Source: Adiantum capillus-veneris (taxonomy: Eukaryota > Streptophyta > Polypodiopsida > Polypodiales > Pteridaceae). Taken from it: DNA of 64,000 nt. The stretch covers positions 172,486,740-172,550,739 of the forward strand of contig CM043944.1 in assembly GCA_014529385.2 (NCBI GenBank), written 5' to 3'. Position numbers and translations under genes: made by a program. How positions within the stretch are numbered: position 1 is the first letter of the stretch; each line of letters opens with the position of its first letter. The notes beneath the pieces are model-generated. The model was not told where the DNA came from and did not search any database. It worked only from the letters and a program-made list of their open reading frames with translations. Shown here in pieces: positions 34,390 through 44,228 of the stretch.

Positions 34390-34620
34390 ATAGAGACATC
34401 CTTGCTCTCGTTCAACAGAGAAAGTTCTTTTTCTTGGCCCTTGCTCTTGGAAGGCCGTTTGTCCTGATCTGGAGATTCCTTGTGCGCGTCGGCACCTCTT
34501 TCCGCATCTTCCTACTGCGGGTTGCTACCACCGGCAGGATTTTTCTGACACCCATCGGGAGTTGTTCCTTGCGGCTTCTTGATTTCTTCCAAAACCTTTC
34601 GGACAAGCGGTAGTGATCTT
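34390..34620 (-). pseudogene. Gag fragment related to the one at 51940-52330
   Basis: The plus-strand sequence 'ctttttcttggcccttgctcttgg' onward runs parallel to 52247-52330 with substitutions, through 'cggcacctctttcc'. The homologous piece at 52 kb encodes a basic gag segment on the minus strand. This copy continues 'cctactgcgggttgctacc', the sequence that at 52 kb/59 kb is split by the two LINEs, and so shows what the uninterrupted site looked like. Confidence 0.65.
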
Positions 34621-34621
34621 T

Positions 34622-35640
34622 TTTCAAGCACAAGAACCGGAGTAACCCCTCCGTTCTAAAGTCTCGGACTCGATGGTCGATTCCTTCCCATACGGGAAAT
34701 TCGTGAGAGACGAGCTCTCACTACTGTTTCCGTTTGTACCTAGAGCGTGAAGCTCTACAGACCGTTCTTGATTTCGTTTCCGGAATCTCTAAGCATAGGC
34801 CAAGGCCTCTTTGCTCCTTGTCCGTGATGGAGTTTCTGCAAAAGCACAAATACGAAACAACTCCTCGTATTGCGAATTCACAATCGGTACTTGTCACTTC
34901 AAGTGTGGCAGCAAAGCGAACTTCGCGTATTGGTTTCGCTCGATCACTTTTGCAGATTCTCGGTGGAGGTGCTCCTTGCTGCTAGCACTGGTGAAAACTG
35001 GGTGGTTGAGAGAGAGCGTTGGCTACTTTAATAGGCATCCGCACCCAACATGAATAGCCGGTGCGGTGCCGGCCAGAATAGCTGCAAGAGGTAGTGCTAG
35101 AGGAGTGTTGGAGCTGGCGATGCTTAAGAGAGAGATTCAATGCTGATTTTCAGCCAAGAAAGCCAACGCTGATCGTTTATTTTTGTAGCCTTGCTTTAAT
35201 TTAAGTATGTATTAAGTGGGCAGCCGGTCCGATTTTTAAAATATGTGAACCTGTTTAAAAACTCAATAAATCTCAGTGAGCTGAAAATTGATGCTACGCA
35301 GTCACATTCCAGGCGTCCCCAGATGCAATTCTCAGGCACAGATGCAATGCAAACAGAGATTTCTTGTGGGAAAGCATCTGCTTTTCCCGAAAAACACTTA
35401 AAAATATTCCGCTTTTTAGAAAAAGCTTCTCAAAACCCATCTTTATTCTTTGCGTCTTTACGCGTAGCCCTTTATCAAGTTTGGATTTCCTGCCAGACCT
35501 ACGGAATATTCCCTTTTCGATGCTCCGTCACCCATCACGTGACGCATCAGGAATATCCGATTCCCGGTCTCTCCTACCGAACTAAACGATACAACCTTGT
35601 CGCGATGCTTAATGTCACCCATCATGACACATCAGTTGTC
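34622..35640 (-). repeat. LTR fragment related to those at 60190-61692 and 62082-62660
   Basis: 'caagcacaagaaccgg' followed by 'cccctccgttct' matches the G5 LTR at 62242. 'gaaaactgggtggttgagag' and 'ggcatccgcacccaac' match its promoter region near 62618-62660. 35360-35640, with 'catcacgtgacgcatcagg', matches the solo LTR at 61115-61400. The relative order suggests a full LTR in the minus orientation, worn. Confidence 0.6.
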
Positions 35641-35689
35641 TGTTCCTGATGAATTTCAATATTTCTAGTAGATCTACACTTCCTAACCT

Positions 35690-36536
35690 TACGATTGAAG
35701 TACCAGGCGAGTTGTCTCCTTCAAGTCTTGAAGATCACATGATTGATTTTCGAGTAGTACACCACCGAACAGCCACTTTAAAGAGTTAGCGAAGGCAAAA
35801 ATAAAGAAACAATGAACCAGAAGATTTCCATATTACAAGGATCGATGATATACTCGACAAACTTCAGGATTCTACTTGCCGAATTGATCTGAAGAGTGAT
35901 TATCATCAGATCCGAATTGCTCCTGGAGACGTCTACAAGATAGCTTTCAGGACGACATTTTGGATTTTAAGAGAGTACCGACATCATTTGTGGGTACTTT
36001 CTCTTACAACATTGTTGTTCTCCCCAAGAAGGAAGTAGAACTCAGACACCACCTGTCGTAGGTTTTCCAGGCACTATGGAAGCATAAATTGCTTATAAAT
36101 GTGAGAAAAAAAACCGAGTTTTTTTGCCTGAGATACATTTCTTGGGACACATCGTCTCAACAGAAGGGGTAAAGATGAACCTGGCCAAAATTGAGACTAT
36201 TGGCCTGATTTGAAGAATGTTCATAAGGTACGGTGCTTATCTAGGCTTGTGCTCATAATTATCGGTGGTTCATTCAAAATTTGCAGAGATAGTTTTTACT
36301 TTGCATATGCTGATTCAGAAAGGAGTTCCTTTTACTTGGAATCGACAAAGAGTTGCAGCCTTTGAGACTCTCAAAGAAAAGTTGACTACTGGACTCGTGT
36401 TGGTCTTACCAGATTTTCACATTCGAAGTTTCTATGTGATGCTTATGGTCATAGTCTTGATGCAAGAAGGCCATGTAATTGCTTATGAGAGCAGGGTCTT
36501 TTTACGTCCTGAAATGGTTGCTCAGATTTATGAAAA
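35690..36536 (+). pseudogene. Protease end, RT and RNase H remnant of gypsy G3
   Basis: 'SSLEDHMIDF' and the 'HHRTAT' stretch (35705-35790) match the protease-RT linker of G4. 'RIDDILDKLQDS' is followed by '[20 protein letters not shown]' (35850-35950), RT with the first catalytic Asp. The piece with the FFDD pair is missing. 36265-36536 covers the RT-RNase H connection, 'FTWNRQRVAAFETLKEKL'. The frame is broken in many places. The block ends abruptly at an LTR-like start at 36537. Confidence 0.8.
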
Positions 36537-37702
36537 TGTCACGGGACACATCCAACCCTATGTGCACGTGGACAAGCTACAGCATGACCAGGGTTGGGTT
36601 CAGTTTAGTCAGTCTAGAATAGGAAGTGAGCTGGCACTTTTGTGAGTCTGTTCGCAGACCGTGCATGACCAGTCACTTAGATTAGATGCATATCCTCCGA
36701 TTGCACATAGCATGATCACCAGATTTCCATCAGAACCCGTCAGGAGCATTTTTACAGTGCATAGACCTATTTTCCCTATTTTTGATATTTTTCACTTATT
36801 TATTAAGTTACTTTTGTTGGGAACTAGGTAGGGAAATTTTGCTAAGATAATATATAAGCAAACCAAAGTTAGCACTTTCTGGCAGAAGAGGCAGCAGGAC
36901 CGGTTTGTTCATCAGGCAACTTCTCAGCAAGACTCCCCCCCGCGACAACTCTAGCGTTTTCACTCACCATAAGGCCTAGCGTTTTTGCATTAGATCAGCC
37001 AGTGTTTTTGCACTTGCAGATTCTCGGCAACAGTACAACCTCATATCAGCCCTAGCGTTAGCAGATTCCCCCGCAGATAGCAGATCAGCCCTAGCATGTT
37101 TTTGGTGCAGCAGCACATTCAGCGTTTTGCAATTCCATTGCGATAGATTCAGCCTTAGACTCACGTTTTCAGTTTTCAGCAGTCAGACATCGCAGAAGAA
37201 GTCCCAAACCTCGCAGATCTCACCTTCCTGTAGCAGATCCTCGCCGCATGGTCAGATCCAGCATAGTTTGCAGATTCAGCCCGGAAAACGCAGATTTCAG
37301 CATCCGCGTTTTCAGCGTGTCGTCGTCGCATCGTCGCCATCGACATCGTCATCGACATAGAGTCAGAATTCAGCAGATAAAGATTTGCAGATTTCAGCCA
37401 TTAGCACTTTCAGATTTCAGCCCGTCTCGTCGTTGTCCTCATCGTCGTCGACATCGTCGGCAAGTCCAAGCATTGTAGAGATTTGTGCAATCATAAGTAG
37501 ACCGCTCTCGCCATAGAGAATGGGGCCTTCGGAGGAGGGTTTGACAACATTTTGGTGTCGTATTCTCTTCTCTTCTCTCTCTCTCTCTCTCTCAGTCTTA
37601 GCACCTTCATGCACAGTGTCCATTCACTTTGTTTGTAATCACTTGCACTCTCTCATTAAAGCACAGAAGGCTCTCCCTTCCCTAAGAAAAAAGGAACCTT
37701 GA
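36537..37702 (+). repeat. LTR-like insert inside G3
   Basis: Starts TGTCACGGGACACATCCAAC, close to the start of the solo LTR at 61097 read on the minus strand (TGTCACGTGACACATCCCAA). A TATA box lies at 36851-36858, followed by a CAGCC-word-rich region and (CT)n near 37577-37593, as in an LTR with U3, promoter and transcribed part. The host sequence on both sides overlaps by 233 bp, so this is not a simple insertion. Confidence 0.55.
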
Positions 37703-38097
37703 GCATATGCTGATTCAGAAAGGAGTTCCTTTTACTTGGAACTGACAAAGAATTGCAGCCTTTGAGACTCTCAAAGAAAAGTTGACTATTGGACTCGTGT
37801 TGGCCTTACCAGACTTTCACATTCGATGTTTCTATGTGATGCTTATGGTCATTGTCTTGATGCAAGAAGGCCATGTAATTGCTTATGAGAGTAGGGTCTT
37901 TTTACGTCCTGAAATGGTTGCATAGATTTATGAAAAAGAGCTATTGGTAGTGATCATTGTTCTTACTTAGTGGTGACACTATTTTACTCAGAGCTGATTA
38001 TACAGTCCCTACGGATCGTCAGAGTTTATGCTACTTCTTGTCACAGAAGTAGTTTTCGGAAAAGCAGATGCGATGGGCTACCCTGTCACAGTTTCAC
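37703..38097 (+). pseudogene. RNase H remnant of G3, second copy and continuation
   Basis: 37703-37936 repeats 36304-36536 almost base for base. It then continues past the point where the first copy stops, 'YEKELLVVIIVLT', then toward 'LVTLFYSELIIQSLRIVRV', matching RNase H of G4. C4 begins at 38098; the G3 frame resumes at 43729. Confidence 0.82.
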
Positions 38098-38284
38098 TGC
38101 TGGGATCGGAGAGCACACACACAGAGAGCCAACACGAAGAAGGAGATAGACACAGTGTGTGGCGGGGCGGTACTCACGCTACAATGTGTAGTTGTGTGTA
38201 TAGTTATTATGAATGAGTAAATGAATGGCTGTACATGGGCGGCTGAACAACGGGCAGCCGGGCACACGGGCCTTTAACCCAACA
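38098..38284 (-). repeat. 3' LTR of C4
   Basis: 187 bp, plus-strand start TGCTGGGATC, end TTTAACCCAACA. The C at the third base breaks the inverted end kept by the other LTR. Confidence 0.96.
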
Positions 38285-38297
38285 ATCTCCCACTTAA
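38285..38297 (-). promoter_or_regulatory. Polypurine tract of C4
   Basis: The minus strand reads 'TTAAGTGGGAGAT' directly before the 3' LTR, the standard copia plus-strand primer. Confidence 0.88.
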
Positions 38298-38339
38298 AGA
38301 CAGTGTGCCTTTAAAGTGGCCAAAGTACAGCAAAAGAAG

Positions 38340-40133
38340 TCAAGCCATACCCATCAGCGATCTACAGTGTGCAAACCGCTGTGAGGGTAACGACTTCGTG
38401 AGTAGATCAGCAGGGTTATCGTCAGTGTGTACCTTGACAAGCTCTATGCGCTTGTCCTCTAGCACCTCTCGTATGAAGTGATACCTCACCTCGATGTGCT
38501 TTGTCTTCGCATGGAAGACAGGATTCCGTGCCAATGCTATGGCACTCTGGCTATCACAATGTAGAATCGGAGCATCACCAGCCATACCAAGATCTCCCAC
38601 TAGTCGTGAGAGCCATACGGCCTCCTTGGCAGCCTCAGTGGCAGCCATATATTCAGCCTCTGTAGTGCTCAAAGCAACGCATGGTTGTAAACGTGATGCC
38701 CACGAAACCGGTCCACCTGCAACTGTGAACACATAGCCGCTAGTAGACTTCCTCGAGTCCACTGACCCTGCATAGTCTGAATCTGTATATCCGCAAACAG
38801 ACATATCCTTCTCACCATAACATAGGGACAACTCTGAAGTCCCTCTCAAGTATCTGAGAATACCTCTCACTGCATCCCAATGACGCTTGCCCGGGTTAGA
38901 CATGTACCTGCTAACCACACCAACTGCATGAGCAAGATCTGGACGCGTAGCCACCATGGCATACATCAAGGAACCAACAGCTGACGCATAGGGAATCTGA
39001 GACATCTCTGTAGTCTCCAAATCTGTCTGAGGGCAGTCATCATGGCTGAGTTTTACATATGGAGGCAACGGGGTACTAATGGCCTTCCCCCCTTCCATAT
39101 GAAAACGCTCAAGCACCCTGTCAATGTACTCTTTCTGACTAAGAAAGAGCATCTTGCGAGAACGATCACGAGTGATCCGCATACCCAAAATATGACTGGC
39201 ATCCCCAAGATCCTTCATGGAAAAGGTCTCATGTAGCCTATGTTTCAAGGCATCCACATCAGAAATACACTTCCCTGCGATCAGCATGTCATCCACATAC
39301 AAAACCAAAACAATAAGACTACCATCTGCAGCCTTGCGAGTATAGAGGCATGGGTCCTCATAACTGCGTACATAGCCCAATGAACTCATGAATGCATCAA
39401 ACTTACGATACCATTCACGAGATGATTGCTTCAGCCCATACAAGGTCTTAAGAAGCCGGCATACCATCTTCTTTGAGCCATGAATAACAAACCCACTTGG
39501 TTGCTCCATGTACAAATCCTCGTGCAAGTCCGGATGTAAGAAAGCTGTCTTCACATCCATTTGCTTCAACTCCATGTCTTCTGTAGCTACCAAAGCAAAC
39601 AACATACGCAAAGTAGACATCTTCACCACTGGGGAGAAGATCTCGTCAAAATCAATGCCCTTCTGTTGCTTGAATCCTTTAGCCACAAGCCTTGCTTTGT
39701 ACCTAGGCTTTGCATCCATTGAACACAATTTTATCTTGTAAACCCACTTGCATGGTAGTGCCTTCTTACCCTTTGGCAAAGGAGTAAGCTCCCACGTTTC
39801 ATTTTGGATCAACGAATCCATCTCTGACTGCATAGCCTGCTCCCACTTGAGCTTGTCAACACTAGACATGGCCTCATCATAACATGATGGCTCCCCGCAA
39901 TCAGTCAACAATACATAATCCATAGAAGGCACAAAACGCTGAGGCTGTCTTGCACGCCGCTCTGAACGCCTCAAAGATTGTGCAGGAGGTGCATCTGGCT
40001 GTCCCACATCTACATGATCTCCCAACAAGGGCTGATCTCCCACTTGAGGGTCAATGGGCTGCCCACGAGCAGCCATGGGACCATCATACCGATGACCATC
40101 CTCCTCAAATATCACACGCCGAACCTCAACCGT
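38340..40133 (-). CDS. Reverse transcriptase and RNase H of C4
   Basis: An open stretch of about 590 codons in the same frame as integrase, separated from it by one TGA. It begins with an acidic/Pro linker, then 'SEMDSLIQNETWELTPLPKG', 'KWVYKIK', 'RLVAKGFKQQKGIDFDE', 'DVKTAFLHPDL' (first Asp), 'GLKQSSREWYRKF' and 'LYVDDMLIAGK' (the YVDD pair). RNase H: 'YTDSDYAGSVDSRKS', 'STTEAEYMA', 'HCDSQSAIAL' and 'HIEVRYHFIRE' supply the D-E-D and later His. All catalytic residues are present. It would copy element RNA into DNA in the virus-like particle. No obvious damage inside. Confidence 0.95.
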   Translation of the reverse strand, partial: TVEVRRVIFEEDGHRYDGPMAARGQPIDPQVGDQPLLGDHVDVGQPDAPPAQSLRRSERRARQPQRFVPSMDYVLLTDCGEPSCYDEAMSSVDKLKWEQAMQSEMDSLIQNETWELTPLPKGKKALPCKWVYKIKLCSMDAKPRYKARLVAKGFKQQKGIDFDEIFSPVVKMSTLRMLFALVATEDMELKQMDVKTAFLHPDLHEDLYMEQPSGFVIHGSKKMVCRLLKTLYGLKQSSREWYRKFDAFMSSLGYVRSYEDPCLYTRKAADGSLIVLVLYVDDMLIAGKCISDVDALKHRLHETFSMKDLGDASHILGMRITRDRSRKMLFLSQKEYIDRVLERFHMEGGKAISTPLPPYVKLSHDDCPQTDLETTEMSQIPYASAVGSLMYAMVATRPDLAHAVGVVSRYMSNPGKRHWDAVRGILRYLRGTSELSLCYGEKDMSVCGYTDSDYAGSVDSRKSTSGYVFTVAGGPVSWASRLQPCVALSTTEAEYMAATEAAKEAVWLSRLVGDLGMAGDAPILHCDSQSAIALARNPVFHAKTKHIEVRYHFIREVLEDKRIELVKVHTDDNPADLLTKSLPSQRFAHCRSLMGMA

Positions 40134-41084
40134 TCACGGTGATGCTCTATACATAGAGTCCTCATGAAAAACAACATCATGGCTGTGCACAATCTTCCTG
40201 TCAATAGGATCCCACAATCGATAACCCATCTCACCAGAGCTACCATAACCCAAGAAGATACATCTCTTGCTCTTTGGATCCAATTTGCTGCGTTTTGCCT
40301 TAGGTACATGTACATAAGCTTCACAGCCAAAAACACGAAGGTGACCATACGAAGGTGGCAAACCTGTCCATACCTCTTCAGGCACTCTGAAGCCCAAAGG
40401 AACACTAGGTGAACGATTTATCAAATGCACAGAAGTGGCAACAGCTTCAGCCCAAAATCCATTTGACAAACCAGCCATAGAAAGCATACTACGGACTTTT
40501 TCCTGTATAGTCCTGTTCATGCGCTCTGCCACACCATTTTGAGGAGGTGTATAGGGAGCACTAAGCTCGTGCCGTATACCCTTCTCAACACATAATGTTG
40601 TGAAAGCATGAGACATAAATTCACCCCCATTGTCCGTACGTAAGTACTTCAACTTACAACCTGATTGGTTCTCAACAAGAGCCAACCATTGCTTAAATAT
40701 ATCAAACACCATATCCTTCTTACGAATGGGGTATGCCCATACCTTCCTGCTAGCATCATCAATGAACGTAACAAAGTACATAGCACCTCCAAGAGAAGCA
40801 TTGGGCATCGGCCCACATACATCACTATGCACCAAAGCTAGCTTTTCCAAAGATCTGTGTGGAACACTTTTCTTATGAGAAGACCGAGCATGTCGACCAT
40901 AAAGGCAATGCTCACAAAACTCAAAACCACCAAAATCTGAAACGGGAATGTAATCCGCACGTGCCAACAACTTCAAACCTTTTAGTGACATATGCCCCAA
41001 ACGCTGATGCCATAAAGAAGCAGGAGGTTGCTCAGTGATCCCCACAATGTGATCAGCCACACTAGCTACACAAAGGGAATACAA
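40134..41084 (-). CDS. Integrase of C4
   Basis: Pre-integrase HHCC finger in 'LWHQRLGHMSLKGLKLLARA' and 'CEHCLYG'. Core: 'LVHSDVCGPM' (D), 'LRTDNGGEFMS' (D), and 'PQNGVAERMNR' (E), all intact. The C-terminal domain includes 'YGHLRVFGCEAYVHVP' and 'RCIFLGYG'. The upstream boundary is set by the frameshift to gag-protease, not by a start codon. The end is a TGA at 40134-40136 that looks like a mutated sense codon, since RT follows in frame. Confidence 0.93.
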   Translation of the reverse strand: MYSLCVASVADHIVGITEQPPASLWHQRLGHMSLKGLKLLARADYIPVSDFGGFEFCEHCLYGRHARSSHKKSVPHRSLEKLALVHSDVCGPMPNASLGGAMYFVTFIDDASRKVWAYPIRKKDMVFDIFKQWLALVENQSGCKLKYLRTDNGGEFMSHAFTTLCVEKGIRHELSAPYTPPQNGVAERMNRTIQEKVRSMLSMAGLSNGFWAEAVATSVHLINRSPSVPLGFRVPEEVWTGLPPSYGHLRVFGCEAYVHVPKAKRSKLDPKSKRCIFLGYGSSGEMGYRLWDPIDRKIVHSHDVVFHEDSMYRASP

Positions 41085-42385
41085 CGTATTCCTCTAGCAC
41101 CTTTAACCAAAACAAGGCTGCCCTTAGTGATCTTCCAACCTCCATCACCAAAAGATACATTGAAACCAAGTGAATCCAACTGACCCACACTAATCAAGCT
41201 TTTTGCAAGAGCCGGCACATGACGCACACGCTGCAAGACAAACGTAGTAGAGTTTGGCATAGCCAAATGAATATCCCCAATGCCATGAATCTGCATAGAA
41301 CGCCCATCGGCAATCCTGACAGTACCTGTGCTCGAAGCATCATAGTCATGAAACCACGACCTATGAGGCGTAACGTGAAAAGAAGCACCACTGTCAATGA
41401 CCCAATCCATAGGCATACTACGCTCATGAGTGAGAAGAAAAGCGTCATCAAAATAGGATGCAAGCAACGCATCACCAAGCTCTTCACTAGTAGCACTAGT
41501 CAGAGCACATACATGGTCATCTTGAGAGCTACACTCTCCCTGTGTTGCATTTAACTCCTCAATCTTGACATTGGACTTAGGCTTGTCCTTAGCATCATGG
41601 TCTTTCTTCTTACCATCTCCATTTTCCCTTTTCCACTTGTAGCAATCCTTTTTGAAATGGCCTTTTCTACCACAATGAAAACATTTCACATCCTTTTTAC
41701 TTGTGCCTGCACGGGACTTGCTTCTAGATTTACCCCTGTTGGACTTATACTTGTCCATAGTCCTGCCTCTGACAACCATTGCACTAGAAGACTTACTACC
41801 TGCATTATTCTTTCGATTAATCTCTTCCGTGAGAAGACTAGACTCCACATTAGTACTTGTCAACTCATCCGCAGGAACCGAGTTACTTATGGCTGTCCTA
41901 AATGTGTCCCATGACTCAGGCAACGTGACAAGGAAAAACATGGCTTTTACATTGTCCTCAAACGTAATTTTCTGCGTAGCAAGTTGGCTGAAAATTGTAT
42001 TGAACTCATTCAAATGCGCATTCATGGAAGCACCTTCCTCCATTCGCAAATCAATAAGATTTTTAATCCAATACACCATAGAAGCAGCCGAATGCTTATC
42101 ATACATATCGCAAATCCGCTGCCATAGCTCATAAGCTCCACCCTGTGCATCTTTCACATTGTAATAAACAGACTTTGAAAGGGAAAGCCTAATGGTAGAC
42201 CTGCACATTTCATCCAACTCCTCCCAATCATCCCTCTCCATGTTCTCTGGCTTAACTCCCTGCAACTTTAGAGGTCGAATCTGTTTCTTCTGCACCAAGA
42301 CATCCCAAATCTGATCTTTCCAATATGAGAAGTTAGCACCATCCAACTTCTCAATATTGAAAACTGTGTCCTCTTTAGTGCCCAT
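41066..42385 (-). CDS. Gag and protease of C4
   Basis: I take the start at 42385 (opening 'MGTKEDTVFNIEKLDGANFS'), not the upstream ATG at 42478, because family gags begin a few residues before the 'F..LDG.NF..W' signature. Capsid helices (UBN2 type) extend to about residue 230. A basic Ser/Arg linker leads to the zinc knuckle 'CFHCGRKGHFKKDC', a complete CCHC. Protease: 'MDWVIDSGASFHVTPH' with intact DSGA, then 'LISVGQLDSLGFNV'. The frame ends at a TAG at 41066-41068, 20 bases past the probable lost base, out of frame with integrase. Confidence 0.94.
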   Translation of the reverse strand: MGTKEDTVFNIEKLDGANFSYWKDQIWDVLVQKKQIRPLKLQGVKPENMERDDWEELDEMCRSTIRLSLSKSVYYNVKDAQGGAYELWQRICDMYDKHSAASMVYWIKNLIDLRMEEGASMNAHLNEFNTIFSQLATQKITFEDNVKAMFFLVTLPESWDTFRTAISNSVPADELTSTNVESSLLTEEINRKNNAGSKSSSAMVVRGRTMDKYKSNRGKSRSKSRAGTSKKDVKCFHCGRKGHFKKDCYKWKRENGDGKKKDHDAKDKPKSNVKIEELNATQGECSSQDDHVCALTSATSEELGDALLASYFDDAFLLTHERSMPMDWVIDSGASFHVTPHRSWFHDYDASSTGTVRIADGRSMQIHGIGDIHLAMPNSTTFVLQRVRHVPALAKSLISVGQLDSLGFNVSFGDGGWKITKGSLVLVKGARGIRCIPFV

Positions 42386-43523
42386 TACAACAAGAATGCA
42401 ACAATGAGAAACCTGTAACCAACCAACAAACTGCCACAACAAAGTAGTGTTGCAAATCTGACAACACCTGCTGCTCAATCAAAGAGCAAGCGCATAGAGT
42501 ATAAATCAGCTCATAATATGGTCAAAAAACGTACGTAGAAATCCACAAACAAATGCATAAACCCGTGACACCTGTAACTCAACCGGCCTAGGCAAACCGT
42601 GCCACAAAATGCATCAACAATGAGCTGTCATAGAGGCATAAACATACTCCATGTCTGAATAACCACAATAGAGACATAAGCTGACCAAGCTTACACAAAT
42701 CCGTGAGCATAAATGGATCCAAGTGAGCATATAACCAATGCACAAGCTCAACGAAGTCCAATCTCTACTGTCAACCAAGTACCTGTCCGTACTCAAACCG
42801 CAACACTGCAAGCAAGAGCAAACCCGCTCTATGTATAAGTGAAACAAATCTCCACAATATCATGCATAAAGAGTGTCTGTCAAACTGCCATATCCACATC
42901 CATCAACATACATAGATGATGTAAACCTGTAGCTCAAGAACACGCATAAACAGACTGCCCAGAAGAGTAGAAGCTCCCACTCAAACCACAACCATATACA
43001 TGGCTGTCCCACAGTCAAAATACATGTTTTGTAACCACAGAAGAAACCTGTATCCAAAGCTCCCTGTAACCTGTAACCTGTACCCGTACCTGTACCTGTA
43101 GTCGAAGAAGACAATGTCGCCAAACTCCACTCTATCTGTGTGTATGAGGCCACTCCAAGAAGAGGCTACACACTCTCAAATGAGCTGTGGGCTCACGTAA
43201 GTGAAAGATATCACAACAATGGCACCTGTAATGGCTATGGAAGCTCTGGTAGCAGAAAACTACCAAAGAGAGCTGAAAAACGCAGCTCTTAGTCTGTAGC
43301 TCGGATGGGATTTCTGATGGCACGAATGGCTCCGAAAGGGGGGTTAAACGCCAGGACGCCCGGCGAAAATACTCGCGGAGCGCTGAACCTTCCAATGCCA
43401 AGCTCAGAAAAACCTTCTGCTCTTTAGAAATGCGCGCGTGCGCGAAACTGAAAAACGGCAATGAAACAGCAGCAATTTTCAACACACTCAACAATGATGA
43501 TGAAGCTCTCAATGCTCTCACTT
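42386..43523 (-). other. Untranslated leader of C4
   Basis: About 1.1 kb between PBS and gag start. Many short frames occur but none resembles a known protein. A run of 'ctgtaacctgtaacctgtacccgtacctgtacctgtag' type near 43065-43100 is a local CCTGTA repeat. It probably carries packaging and dimerisation signals by position, but none can be read directly. Confidence 0.6.
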
Positions 43524-43540
43524 CCAAGCTCTGATACCAC
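43524..43540 (-). promoter_or_regulatory. Primer binding site of C4
   Basis: The minus strand reads 'TGGTATCAGAGCTTGG', an exact match over 12 bases to the initiator tRNA-Met site, one base inside the LTR. Confidence 0.95.
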
Positions 43541-43541
43541 T

Positions 43542-43728
43542 TGTTGGGATCGGAGAGCACACACACAGAGAGCCAACACGAAGAAGGAGATAGACACAGT
43601 GTGTGGCGGGGCGGTACTCACGCTACAATGTGTAGTTGTGTGTATAGTTATTATGAATGAGTAAATGAATGGCTGTACATGGGCGGCTGAACAACGGGCA
43701 GCCGGGCACACGGGCCTTTAACCCAACA
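43542..43728 (-). repeat. 5' LTR of C4
   Basis: 187 bp, plus-strand TGTTGGGATC to CCCAACA, with 7-bp inverted ends (TGTTGGG/CCCAACA). Confidence 0.96.
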
Positions 43729-44228
43729 TTCACTTCCGGATTGTCCATGTTCAAGGACATAAGATTTACTGGCAGATACATTGTCTCGGAAGCCCTTGGT
43801 TCTGGCTATTTCCGCGATTCATCACAGAAGCTTCGAGGATATGGTTCATCAATACGCCATGATCCTGACTTTGTTGATATTTTTACTAGGATACAAGATG
43901 GGGAGAGAGTTTCAGGCTATTCCCTACGGGATGGCTCTTTGATGCGGAAAACGATGTTGTGTTTTACACAGCCCTTGAGGGAAAAGGTTTTGACAGTGCC
44001 ATTGTCCACCTTTTACAGGCCACCGCAACATAGATACCACCTTGAAGGGTGTGGAGCAAAGGTCAAGTCTGACAGGCATAAGGCACACGGACTCTTACAG
44101 CCTTTACCCATCCCCACCCGCCCTTGAGAAAGCATTGCTATGGATTTCATCTTCATCTCCCCAAGACTCAAAGAAGGCATGATGGCATGTGGACAATCAT
44201 CAACAGATTCAATAAGCAGACTATCTTT
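43729..44228 (+). pseudogene. RNase H end and integrase start of G3, right of C4
   Basis: The sequence follows G4 48300-48870 with many changes: 'IVHVQGH' at the RNase H end, a spacer, the region before the zinc finger, and 'GMWTIINRFNKQT' of the integrase core (44190-44215). It stops at 44229, where the LTR of G4 begins, so G4 was inserted here. Stops occur in every frame. Confidence 0.8.

Larger units (their letters stand above)
38098..43728 (-). mobile_element. Young, nearly intact Ty1/copia element C4
   Basis: 187-bp LTRs at both ends differ, by eye, only at the third base (TGC against TGT). A perfect 5-bp target duplication, TTCAC, lies at 38093-38097 and 43729-43733. The PBS, polypurine tract and all copia domains are present in order. 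Two lesions are visible: a frameshift of one missing base near 41086-41092 between protease and integrase, and a TGA at 40134-40136 between integrase and RT. It is inserted in the RNase H/integrase spacer of G3. Near-identical LTRs mean the insertion is recent, so active relatives may exist in the genome. Confidence 0.96.

Noticed and set aside
38028-38216. Plus-strand 62-codon frame across the C4 LTR
   Set aside because: It starts in the G3 remnant and reads into an LTR in the wrong orientation; chance frame.
42614-43711. Small minus-strand frames in the C4 leader as extra genes
   Set aside because: None has a recognisable motif, and they overlap the LTR, PBS and untranslated leader.
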